Source: Takifugu bimaculatus
Taxonomy: Eukaryota > Chordata > Actinopteri > Tetraodontiformes > Tetraodontidae
Direction of reading: 5' to 3'
DNA length: 64,000 nt
Assembly: GCA_004026145.2 (NCBI GenBank)
Contig: CP034983.1
Span: 7,116,630 to 7,180,629 of the forward strand
The notes under the pieces were generated by a model. It saw only the letters and a program-made list of their open reading frames with translations. It was not told the DNA's origin and searched no databases. The position numbers and the translations under genes are program-made. Positions 8,101 to 21,261 of this stretch are shown piece after piece (within the stretch, counting starts at the first letter, position 1; each line of letters starts with the position of its first letter).

Positions 8101-9027
8101 TTCCTCACCATTTCACAATAGCCTGACCTTATTTCAGAGAGGAGTTATCACGTACCCGTTTGAGACGGGAAGTCCCATATTTTTCCACCTTAGACACGGT
8201 TCATACTTTTGGTCCCTGCATGCCTGCAAAAAATGACTTCACTAAATGCCAGAAGAGCTCAATAAGCTTTGATTTGAAAAAGAAAAGGTTGGGAATTGTA
8301 ATGTTACTTAATAAAACTACATTTTCATTTAAGAGCCGGGAGAAAGATTGGGATATATTCAAGCCACTGGAAATATCTGTTTGTTAATAGATATAGGGCT
8401 TTAGAGTGCATATGGTTGCTACATACCATAATGATAAATCAGTTTACAAACTCTGACAAAGTCTCACGTGTGAAAGTGAGCCCAAGAATCCAGAAAATAA
8501 AAATCTAATTTGGTAGCCGAATGTTGCCTTTAGAACTTTTAATATAGAAGGTGCAATATTTGGCCTCCTGGTATTAATTTCCTTTCACCTTTAGCAAATT
8601 AATTTTCAATATGATTTCAATTTAACTTATCTATACAATATGCAAACCATTTTCTAGTCTTGTTAAATGTAACATAATGCTGGACTCATTAGGCATTACA
8701 TTATACATTACTGCTTTTAAACGTATTACAAAGTAAGCTTAATTAACAATAATCAATTAACGTTAAAAATTAACAATAGCTGATACAGCACAGATATAGT
8801 GCGGTTAATCGTATCGTAAAATAAGTATAATGATAAATACGTTTTTTTAAAACGTATTTAAAAGTAAAAGTATTTAAAAATATATTAAGAAAAAGTTACC
8901 ATGTTATTCCTGGAAAACTGTCTGCGTAAGCTTTAGAAACAAATGTATCCAACAACGTTGTCGATAGGAACCATCCTGACCTCGTTGCAAGTGTTTGGGT
9001 TGGTTGCCATGATACTGAACGCCACAT
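4948..9027 (-). CDS. odad2: ODAD2 (ARMC4) homologue, 5' two-thirds of locus, seven exons seen
   Basis: Seven minus-strand exons (9027-8900, 7453-7318, 6851-6705, 6484-6275, 5680-5447, 5328-5218, 5102-4948) join in phase with GT/AG borders and give about 373 residues. Recognisable segments include KLVKYLK, QTATVLTLCAM, KGLEVLLNLLDT, AAETIANVAKVQRARRN, EVARCAALALWSCSKS, AGGIPLLARLLKSSNENMLIPVVG and AATGAIWKCSISRKNV. These match my recollection of vertebrate ARMC4/ODAD2, an armadillo-repeat protein of the outer dynein arm docking complex in motile cilia. About six ARM repeats are present; later repeats and the C-terminus are not found and should lie left of the window, with the gypsy and L2 copies in an intron between. 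The roughly 450-residue N-terminal region of tetrapod ODAD2 is not seen; exon 1 gives only 42 residues. Exons 2-7 are compact and well preserved, so the locus looks functional there. Confidence 0.85.
5218..5328 (-). CDS. odad2: odad2 exon 6
   Basis: 111 nt, phase 0 on both sides. Acceptor GTCCCTGCAG before 5328, donor GTACTT at 5217. Encodes KGCRIAIQTEGIMEDLVK and NLSRNNDELQMYCANAIFK, an ARM-repeat helix set that continues smoothly into exon 7 (CAEDEKTQEL). Confidence 0.85.
5447..5680 (-). CDS. odad2: odad2 exon 5
   Basis: 234 nt (78 codons), phase 0 on both sides. Acceptor AATTTCAG before 5680, donor GTGAGT at 5446. Encodes VKLLDCEPNSVN, the acidic linker, then EVARCAALALWSCSKSTKIK and AGGIPLLARLLKSSNENMLI, the most strongly recognisable ODAD2 segment. 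Confidence 0.9.
5681..6274 (-). other. odad2 intron between exons 4 and 5
   Basis: 594 bases with consensus GTGAGT donor and CAG acceptor. No nested gene or repeat recognised. A 60-codon open frame on the plus strand near 5983-6165 has no recognisable features. Confidence 0.7.
6275..6484 (-). CDS. odad2: odad2 exon 4
   Basis: 210 nt (70 codons), phase 0 on both sides. Acceptor TTTTTAG before 6484, donor GTGAGT at 6274. Encodes IGSLKILRQISHN, DMDGLRSLVRILDS, AAETIANVAKVQRARRN and LGGVPKL: one and a half ARM repeats. Confidence 0.9.
6705..6851 (-). CDS. odad2: odad2 exon 3
   Basis: 147 nt (49 codons), phase 0 on both sides. Acceptor TTTTTGCAG before 6851, donor GTATGT at 6704. Encodes AGDQTATVLTLCAMLNLNL, KETYQLAIWDLKGLEVLLNL and LDTKEERCH, the first clear ARM unit. 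Confidence 0.9.
6852..7317 (-). other. odad2 intron between exons 2 and 3
   Basis: 466 bases, AT-rich, donor GTAGAC and acceptor TTGCAG. Nothing else recognised. Confidence 0.7.
7318..7453 (-). CDS. odad2: odad2 exon 2
   Basis: 136 nt. Acceptor TATTTCCAG before 7453, donor GTAGAC at 7317. The reading frame needs two bases from the previous exon. It encodes HSRAAAAVVETSSESEDEEV, then EQRSESITDLSLEYLQIKKL and VKYLK. The acidic Ser/Glu run followed by QIKKLVKYLK corresponds to the linker just before the ARM domain in ODAD2. Confidence 0.85.
7454..8899 (-). other. odad2 intron 1 (1.4 kb) with a plus-strand coding-like patch
   Basis: Runs from a strong donor GTAACT (8899) to the exon 2 acceptor. 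It contains a 13-base poly-C (7833-7845). On the plus strand, 7577-7759 gives a coherent reading (RHMDLLVRHRTLQDEIYV, then ENWPVINTGPIVLQQDQKA to a stop) that I cannot assign to a family. Its composition looks protein-like, but there is no clear start or splice border. It may be a decayed exon or chance. Confidence 0.5.
8900..9027 (-). CDS. odad2: odad2 putative first coding exon, too short for usual ORF cut-offs
   Basis: ATG at 9027 opens 42 codons plus two bases with no stop, ends at a strong donor (ATG|GTAACT) and supplies exactly the two bases exon 2 needs. The first residues are MWRSVSWQPTQTLATRSGWF. An in-frame TGA lies seven codons upstream, so this ATG would be the first. The -3 base is G, a favourable context. 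The peptide resembles nothing I know and replaces the long N-terminal region of tetrapod ODAD2, so it may be a fish-specific short start or an alternative promoter. Confidence 0.5.
9003..9016 (-). promoter_or_regulatory. Candidate RFX X-box near odad2 start
   Basis: The minus strand reads AGTATCATGGCAAC, which fits 12 of the 14 positions of the ciliary-gene X-box consensus GTHNYYATRRNAAC; the right half-site GGCAAC is perfect. It lies just downstream of the proposed start codon. Cilia genes are typically driven by RFX factors. A 14-bp degenerate match can arise by chance. Confidence 0.3.
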
Positions 9028-9119
9028 AACGGAGCGCTGCTTGGGTCAAAATATAACAAATGCAAACAGGCAACAGAATTATGAAATAAAGAGCAGCCGA
9101 CAATATCCAACATTACCTC

Positions 9120-10564
9120 CCGAATTCATTAAAGAGCTTTCATATATTTGAGGGCCCATTTCCTCTTACTTGTTATTTTTATGTACATTTTATTTACTAA
9201 TATTTAATCGGTTTCAAGTTATTCAATTGACCAGTTTTCTCAAACTTCTTTACGACTTTTTTTTAACCAAGTATCTATATATTTCATTCCTCTGTTAAAA
9301 GCTCTTTTAATCAAGTCACTCAGTTCATTCTTGATTTAATATTCAGATTTCGTGGAGGGCTATCTACTTTTTTAAAACACGAACTATTTGTGCTAGGTTG
9401 TTATTGGGTTGTTCGTTGACATTATAATTATCAGTTAACTGAAACTAAAACAAAAACAAAACAACAACAAACAAACTGCTGCTGCGTTAACAAATCCATA
9501 TGTAAGTTAATACACAAATGCACTAGTACCTAATGAAAAGCAATTACTGACAGTCTGTTTTACTAATTAATTACAGCTCTCTCAATCGCGTTTCGCTGTT
9601 ATTCGAATAGATGTTGCCAATTGCGTCATCTAGTGGATACGCTTCGTAACTATATTTCCACGGGCAACTGCAAGAATTTTAAAGAAATATATTTTTTTAA
9701 ACGTAAGAGTTTGCTCCAAAAATAATCGAAATATTTTATAATAAATGAATCAATATTGTACTGATGATTTTTTTTCAATTTTAATCTTTCAAAATTGTTT
9801 TCAACCCATTTTACAAACATTCTTTTTACTGCTGTATTGTTTTTCATCAATAGATAGTATCAGATTGTTTATCCTGATAGACTGAAAGCCTACAAATGGA
9901 TTTCCTAGCTCCCCCTCCATCCAGGCAGCGTCCACCATACCTACAGAGGTGGGCAAGGCTCCAGCCCCTCGTCTCACCGCCCTGTCAGTGGTCCTGTCAC
10001 CTTCAGAGACAGGAGACTTCACTTAATGAGCCATGAATGGACTTGGTAGACCTGTTTTGTTTTACATGTAGAAGATCATTCACTTGCTGCCTATCCTAGG
10101 GGGACTCCTATGTCTGGAGGGTTGAATTAAACCGGTCACCTTGTCCTGCTGTTATGGTGTATATATTATAGGTGGTTCTGGCACACTTCTGGACACAAAC
10201 CAAGGTTACATCTCTATCAGTGAAAATTCCTACACCTGAAAAACAGCAAGCACCCCGTCCGGCAACAGCATACCCTGTGTGTTTCATGGTAATCAATGTA
10301 GTGCCATTTTGGCAGTGGGGTGTTGAAGAAGGAAAAGACATTATTCAAGCAGGTTTTTTCCACAGGAGACACAGAAAAGGGCAAATGATTGCCTCTGCTG
10401 CACTGGCATCGGAAGGATTGTCGATGTTCTCTTTCTGTGGAAACTGTATTACAATTTCTAAATGTCATGTGGATAAATGTCCCTCTCAACCACAATTTAA
10501 TACACTGCAATTATGCACAGCCCATTCAGATGAAGTTCCACTCTGTGTGTATATGCGTGAGTAT
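9120..10564. other. AT-rich region upstream of odad2, no gene recognised
   Basis: Mostly AT-rich. One GC-richer island (about 9875-10025) reads on the plus strand as a Pro/Ser/Thr-rich peptide (NGFPSSPSIQAASTIP, then KAPAPRLTALSVVLSPSETG) ending in TAA. It could be the end of a disordered protein, but has no recognised homology or clear acceptor. Confidence 0.4.
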
Positions 10565-10581
10565 GTGTATGTGTGTGTGTG

Positions 10582-10640
<59 letters not shown>
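10565..10640. repeat. (GT)n microsatellite
   Basis: About 76 bases of GT repeat with one GC interruption. Antisense and sense open frames here are repeat artefacts. Confidence 0.95.
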
Positions 10641-10644
<4 letters not shown>

Positions 10645-13284
10645 GAATGTTTGCCTTTTACCACACTTGGATACACTGCAATTATACTAATGACTGTGTC
10701 ATGTAACTTTATCTGTGTTTGTCCGTCTGTCTGACTTTGCACTTTGTGGTCACGACATGCCAATATGATGTAGAGTCGCTGAAGTACAAATTGATTTTAC
10801 ATCCAATCTGTTTTCACAGCCTCCTGATACTGGTATCCCAAGGCAGAAGCTCACTAATGGGGCATAAAGTCAGAGAACATAGTTTTCCAGCAAAGAAATC
10901 ATTCTGTTTCCAGTAGTCCACTTTTCTCTCCTCCCGTTCGGTTGCAGGAAAGTTGGCCTTCTCTCCGTAAATCAGTAAAATGATTTCTTCTTTGACTTCA
11001 CCTACTGGGAGCATGTAAGAAAAACAAAAGGATGTTAAGATTGAAACAACCTTAACATCCAAAGCTACACAGCTTTGAAGCCACCTCTGCTTTCAGGAGA
11101 AAGAGGGCAATGTGCTTTCAAACACTTGTGAGCAACACATTCATGCCTGCAGGGAATAAGGATTTTCCTATAAAATAAAAAATAAAACCTGACCAACTTA
11201 TGAACAAAGTGACCAACAGTACAACATAAAATGCATCACACCTGAAACAGTGTCTTCAACAGGGCAGGGATTGAATGTGCAAAGATTTCTTTTAAACACA
11301 TGATACATACTTTAATTACTGTAAAATGTCTTTCAGGGTTCTAAAAAAAGTGCTTGTTATACATAAAAACCTTATTCAGTTATTATCACAAAGCCTTAGA
11401 AATTCCATGGCCTGCAGTGTTTTTCACTGTCACTTACCTTTTGACTCTGTTATTTCTCTTTAACTTCATCAGCATCCAGCTGAGAATCAGAAGGTTCACC
11501 TCTATTTCCTCCTGTCTAGCTCGACGGACTTGTTTTTTAAAAGAAAAGAAATAATAGTCATTTAACCTTAGTGTTTTCATCCTGCCAGCTCTCAGTCAAT
11601 CACCCTGTTTTATTTTCAAATACAGCCCTGTGTAGGACGTGATATAGGAGACATACCTTCAAGTACATCTCTTATTGGTCCTTTTCACGAATCCGCCCTG
11701 CATTTGTGAGGGTTCCCACTAGATGGTGGCAGAACCATTTAAAGGCACTTAAAAGTCGTTCAAGGAACAGGGGGAGGAATTATTGCAATTAAGCATAACC
11801 AATTTCCTCTCCACATGGAAAACTGTCCCTTTATTCCAATTTATAACCCCAAATTCATCTGATACTTCATCTAACTGGACAGACTCTGTTGGAGCACTGA
11901 GACAGTTGGGACTGTTTCTCAACTATGTCTGTTATGGTTCTTTAGGGGCCTTTTAAAACAAATGTCCCAGGTGTTTCTAGCTCCACGGGAGAGCTTCTTG
12001 GTATGCAATTTGAAACAGGGAGGATATGCAGTCATTCTCCGTTGGATGCAACAAAAATATGAATTAATTGTTGTTCTTCACGGAGACACTGAGATTACAA
12101 ACCCATCCACCTCTTTGCTCTTGTCTTATTTGCAAAGGTCATTGCTCTCTGCATTAGTGGCTGTTAGGTTTGGTCCTCTGTTCACACTGGCCTGCTGGAG
12201 AGATTTTGTGGTCACGGCTCAAGGCGCCGCTGCCCTTCCCTGCTGTTCCTTATCTGAGCAATTGTGAAAATTTGGTTTTCAGGTTTTCATTATAGCTTTA
12301 TCATACAGCCACTGACAAATCTCTCCTACATATTACTGCTGGCTTGACAGAGCAGCCGGGTTTTGGATTTATCTCACAGATCTCCTCATGTTGGAAAACT
12401 ATTTTTCTTGCTTTGTTTGATGAATGCACCACGTTTTGGATGTCTCAATCCAAGCCTTTTTTGGGGGCTATGGTCTCAGTGGATTGCTTACCTGTATAGG
12501 CAGCGTTAGGACTGTTTTTTATGCATTTTCCAGCACTGTCCACAAACAGTATATCAGAAAAATGTGATAGTATTTTTCATTGGGGGCTGTCATCGTAGCA
12601 GGAATTCACTCACATAGCTGGCATGTAATGCATCTTTGAGCTGCACTCTCTCAAGATCAAAACATGTCTCAAAACAACTGCAACAATAGTGGTGGCAAAA
12701 TGGTTAAAAAGTGATATGAAAAGGGTTTCCTAAGAACTTTATCAGTTTATCAATCAGACTTTTGTCTTTTATTAGTGGTTGGCCCACTCCTACTCCCCTT
12801 CTGCCCATTCCCTCCTGACATCCTCGCTATGATCAGTCTTTCATGATATGTGGCATTATTAATTAGGAACACAATGATTTTCCTTGCCTCATTTTCACAG
12901 GTCTGTTGCTTTTGTTCACTTATTATCAACAAACACAGGTCTCTTTCGCGCCATAGATGATGGATGATGGCTGCATGAGGTCAACTGTGTACATCTGCAC
13001 ATGCACGTTTGCTCACCCACACACAAACATGCATAGCATGTATTTGATGATGATCCCACAGGACAAACAGAGATGCAGTTGTGTGTAAGTATGCAACACA
13101 TTCACGAGGAGCACTAAAACCTGTTTTTCTTATAAGGCCTTTCTGTAAATTGAGCTGGTTCTACAGGAGCTTTAACGAGGACTTTCAGCCATTTTTCCAC
13201 AGCATGAAGGACACCAGGAAAAAGCTGACAGGAGTCATGCGTGTCCCGGGCACAGGAACTGTCCATTAGTCAGGTAACGAAGCC
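10641..13284. other. Non-coding unique DNA, no gene seen
   Basis: About 2.6 kb. Open frames up to about 100 codons (for example 11962-12267) lack recognisable domains, codon structure or splice context. No RNA gene found. Confidence 0.45.
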
Positions 13285-13510
13285 AGAAATAAGTCAATTC
13301 AACTCAACTGTATTTATATAGCATCTGTTACAATCAAGTTGGTCTCTAGACTCAGCTTTAAAGAAACCCAGGGCTTGAGCCCCAAATAAGCAACAGTGAC
13401 AAAGAAAAACTCCCTTTTAAAAGGAAAAAAACATTGAGTGGGGCCAGACTGACAGAACCTCCTGCCTAAGGCTGGCCCGGTAAAGGAGAACAGAGGGAAG
13501 GAGGGAGATA
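13285..13510 (-). mobile_element. Old diverged L2 3' end, reversed
   Basis: The block CTGTATTTATATAGCATCTG, then the GAGCCCCAAATAAGCAACAGTGAC-like section (here split by substitutions), CCCTTTTAAAAGG and CCTCCTGCC...GGCCGG follows the order of the L2 tail at 897-1080, with many substitutions and small indels. The continuation to about 13690 may be part of the same old copy but is not recognisable. Confidence 0.7.
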
Positions 13511-14458
13511 AGAGAATAGAGGAGAGGACATACAGCCTTGAACTGCTAAAGCCACAGAAAACTGTCCATATATTGTTTCTCCAGTGCAGCAATCAAGGCC
13601 TATAACAGCAAAACTAATGTGGTAGCTAACGTGTTCGACACCCCTGATAGAACTACGAGCATTAAAATCCAGCTGTATCCATAGATTTCCCAACCATAAG
13701 CAGAAACTGAAAAATAACGCAGCAAAATTATTTTGCTCCAGTTGGATGGATGAAAATCCACGAACAATGCAATGGGAAGCCGAAGGAGCTGAAGATGTAG
13801 TCTTGGAAATGTCTTACTGTATCCTCAGTTTTAACCATCCATCATTTTCAACTGTGTTTCCCTTCATGGAGTTGCTTGACCTTATTCCAGCTAACTTTGG
13901 GCAAGAATTGGGGGTACACCCAGGCAGAAGAAGTCACCATCTGTTCAGGAGACCAACATTAATGGCTGACGTTCACACCACAAAATCCCCTAAATGCTGC
14001 ATGTGAAGTTAAGTTGTTCATCTTTTTTTGTCCCAGATCTCAAATGCTGAACCTGGATGTTTATACCTACTGGAGAACTTTAAATAAATTGGCCCTTGGG
14101 CATAAATAAAGTTTTCTGCATTTGATATTATGTGTGTATTAACGATAAGACATCTATCTCTATTCTGTGTGTAGTTTTGTGTGTGTTTGAAGGAGTGGGA
14201 GGATGGGAGTGATATCTACCTGAGGGAATCATTATGCTTGTCAACGTCAAGGTGACTGCCAGAACACCAGCGGCCAGAACTATCTCGCAGGAACAGTATT
14301 ATTCTATGGAAATTTGTACAGACAAATTGAAAACCCAGATTGTCTATTACAATTAGAGCCATTTTTTAAACAATTACTAGCATACGGTCGAGTTTCTCTA
14401 TAAAAAAAAGAAAAAGGAAAGCCCCCTCACTCTCCTGTTTCCTTCTTAACCCAGGCTC
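13511..14458. other. Non-coding DNA, no gene seen
   Basis: Possibly the remainder of the old L2 copy at its left end, then unique sequence. Open frames are short and featureless. Confidence 0.35.
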
Positions 14459-19149
<4,691 letters not shown>

Positions 19150-19237
19150 GATGTCTGTGTAAATTCTCAGTCATCCAGGTCATTGTATCCAAGGTAGTTT
19201 TCTCTGTCAACTGGACTGGGTTTCTTCTCTTGAAGAC

Positions 19238-19268
19238 GTTTCGCCTTCTATCCAGAAGGCTTCTTCAG
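19238..19268 (-). ncRNA. Hammerhead-ribozyme-like core in Penelope-like tail
   Basis: On the minus strand: CTGAAGA, one extra A, a perfect 7-bp stem (GCCTTCT / AGAAGGC) with a GGAT loop, then GAAAC. This is the CUGANGA - stem II - GAAA order of hammerhead ribozymes, which are known from Penelope-like elements. The extra A before stem II and an irregular stem III after GAAAC suggest a decayed or minimal version. Confidence 0.55.
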
Positions 19269-19358
19269 TTCTGAAATCGCTGGGGAGAGAGCTTGAAAAT
19301 ATAGCCCCTGTGGACCATTTGCATGCTAATGATCCACAGGGTGGTCACCTGAGAGTCG

Positions 19359-19646
19359 TTAGCAGGGTCGTTGGTCGGGTCGTTCACCTAGTTTCTGTTG
19401 AGGTGTCTCCCCTTTGTCTGCTGGGTCACATGGTGATGAGTCACTGGGTCTCCTGGAATGGTGTGAATGTTTGTTTTGCTGTTGGAAGGAGTGGAGGACT
19501 GCATTGTATGTGGGTGATAGGAAGTGCCTCAGGCCACCACCTCTGTTCAAGGATGGTTTCTCCAATTTAACATGGATAGCTTCCTTAACCCCCCTTTCAA
19601 ACCAGCGGTCTTCTCTGGCCAGTATCCTTACTAACAACAGTAGCAA
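19359..19646 (-). pseudogene. GIY-YIG endonuclease C-terminal fragment of Penelope-like element
   Basis: 95 codons. The conserved piece REDRWFERGVKEAIHVKLEK, then PSLNRGGGLRHFLSPTYNAV, is widespread in fish Penelope-like proteins, followed by a variable tail rich in Ser/His/Gln. The catalytic Glu-containing region (WFERGVKEAI) is retained, but the N-terminal GIY/YIG strands are absent. Confidence 0.7.
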
Positions 19647-19662
19647 CGTCTATTCGGTTTGA

Positions 19663-20109
19663 ATAACGGAGGCTCGTTTTGCTGCAATGCATAAAATATG
19701 AGATTTTATAAGAAATCTGTCACATTCAACCAAACCGTGGTTTGAATGTTTTGAGGAAGCAGTGAGAATTAACTCTGAGAAGGGGACTCCATCCTCCAGG
19801 ATGGGTCAGACTCTCCATCTGTATCCAACTTCCCAGCTCTCCACAGAGTAGATGCACCACTAGGTGATGAAAATAATACCATACTGTTTTTAAAATAATT
19901 TTTTGTACAAGTTTGAGTCAAAAGAAGTATTCCAAGGCACATAGATTTAGCATTAAGTGTGATTAGCTACACTTAAGCCAATGAGTGGCAACCAGGTGAA
20001 GCTGGAGCTCAAAAACAGGCAAAGGCTGCAAAAACTCAGAGCCCGGCAGCATCCTGTTCTCTCCCTGTGGCAGCTACAGAACCTCAATCTGACCCCAGTC
20101 AAGCACTGG
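19663..20109. other. Short unassigned spacer between Penelope-like and L2 copies
   Basis: About 450 bases. The right end may be non-conserved L2 sequence upstream of the recognisable protein. No gene. Confidence 0.35.
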
Positions 20110-20434
20110 TCTAGCTGAGCCCCAAACAGCTGTGAGAATCACACTTGATTCTGTTGCCCCCCTGAAAAAGAAAATAGTAAATCAGAGGAGGTCTGTCCCC
20201 TGGTATAATTCATACATTAGGGCCCTCAAGCAGAAAGTGCAAAGATTAGAAAGGAAGTTGTATTCTTGTAAAATACATAGCCATTTAGCCTGGAAAGACT
20301 TTCTGGTAGTTTATAAAAGGCCCTCCATAAGGCTAGAACAGCTTATTTTTTTTCTTTAATTCAAGAAAACCAGAATAACCCCAGATTTCTATTCAGCACT
20401 GTGGCCAAATTAACCAAGAGTCACAGTGTTTTAG
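20110..20434 (+). mobile_element. L2 LINE, segment 1 (upstream of reverse transcriptase), interrupted
   Basis: The plus strand encodes TLDSVAPLKKKIVNQRRSVP and, after a frame change near 20360, LFSTVAKLTKSHS-like residues: the linker between endonuclease and reverse transcriptase in L2-type LINEs. It stops at about 20434, where a Tx1-type element is inserted. Similarity resumes at about 23590 with FQSGFRTHHS. About 100 or more L2 codons between the two points are missing. Confidence 0.75.
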
Positions 20435-20502
20435 ATCCACGTGTGGCAGGGCGTGGCCTGCCCTCCGCACAGATGCCATATGGAGGTAATGCCTTAATTG
20501 GT

Positions 20503-20527
20503 GGGCGGGGAGAAAAGGTTTATATAA
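20503..20527 (+). promoter_or_regulatory. GC box and TATA-like box in the half-LINE leader
   Basis: GGGCGGGG (20503-20510) is followed 10 bases later by TATATAA (20521-20527). Together they look like a Pol II core promoter that would start RNA near 20552, about 700 nt before the ORF1 start. Motif evidence only. Confidence 0.4.
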
Positions 20528-21261
20528 GGCACTGCCTCCTGCTGGCTTTAGTTGTTTCCCCCCTTCGACGAAGGTACGGCGTGGTTGCAGCTTATCTGGG
20601 CTGTTCGACCAACTGCACTTGTTTCACAGAACGAGCATGCTGTCTGGCAGCGCCAAGGTAAAAGCACGGCATGCTAACGCATATTTCCTCTGGTGTTCAC
20701 GACTTAAAGTGCAACAGTGCTTGAACTTGTGCTTGCTACTTGTTGCAGAAGGTCGGTGCTTCCTTCCGCCATCCTTCCGTCTAGAGCGCTTTGCCGTAAG
20801 GGCGCGTGCGCTAGTTTGCACTGGGCAGGTAAGGTGCAGCAATGCGCGTCACTGACTCCCCCACTCACGCAGTTGATAGATAAATGGTAATGGGGCTGTT
20901 CTCGCTGCAGTTGGCTGCCGGCTGGTGTCAGTGGGTCGCGTTGCCCCAGCGGGAACCCCTTACGGAGTGGTGGTGCCACCAAATACAGTCGGCTCAGACT
21001 ACCTCGCTTACTGGACCCACAATCCTTTAGTTCGTGACTCTTCTCTCTCTCTCTCTCTCTGAGCATGAGGGTGGTGAGTGCGTCGGCTCCGGGAGTGAGA
21101 GACAGGTTTCAGCGTTTTTTTCCAAGCTTTTGCTATATTTGAATCTTTATTGTTACACTGGGTGGTATTTAATCACATTGGGGAGCACTGTGTTGAATTT
21201 TCGACCGTGTATTCACTGCTTTTGGTGGAATTGTTTGGTGGCCACGGGCGCCGCGCCAATC

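Larger units (their letters stand above)
19150..19662 (-). mobile_element. Penelope-like retroelement, 5'-truncated 3' part
   Basis: The minus strand ends with the family's characteristic tail: an ACTGAAGAAGCCTTCTGGAT hairpin region, GAAACGTCTTC, then CAGTTGACAGAG and CCTGGATGACTGAGAATT. Upstream it encodes the C-terminal part of the GIY-YIG endonuclease (REDRWFERGVKEAIHVKLE). The reverse transcriptase and the GIY and YIG motifs themselves are lost by truncation near 19662. Penelope-like elements combine a telomerase-like reverse transcriptase with this endonuclease. Confidence 0.75.

Noticed and set aside
10172..10763. Open frames of 85-156 codons over the GT array
   Set aside because: Valine/Cysteine or Thr/His repeats made by the microsatellite.
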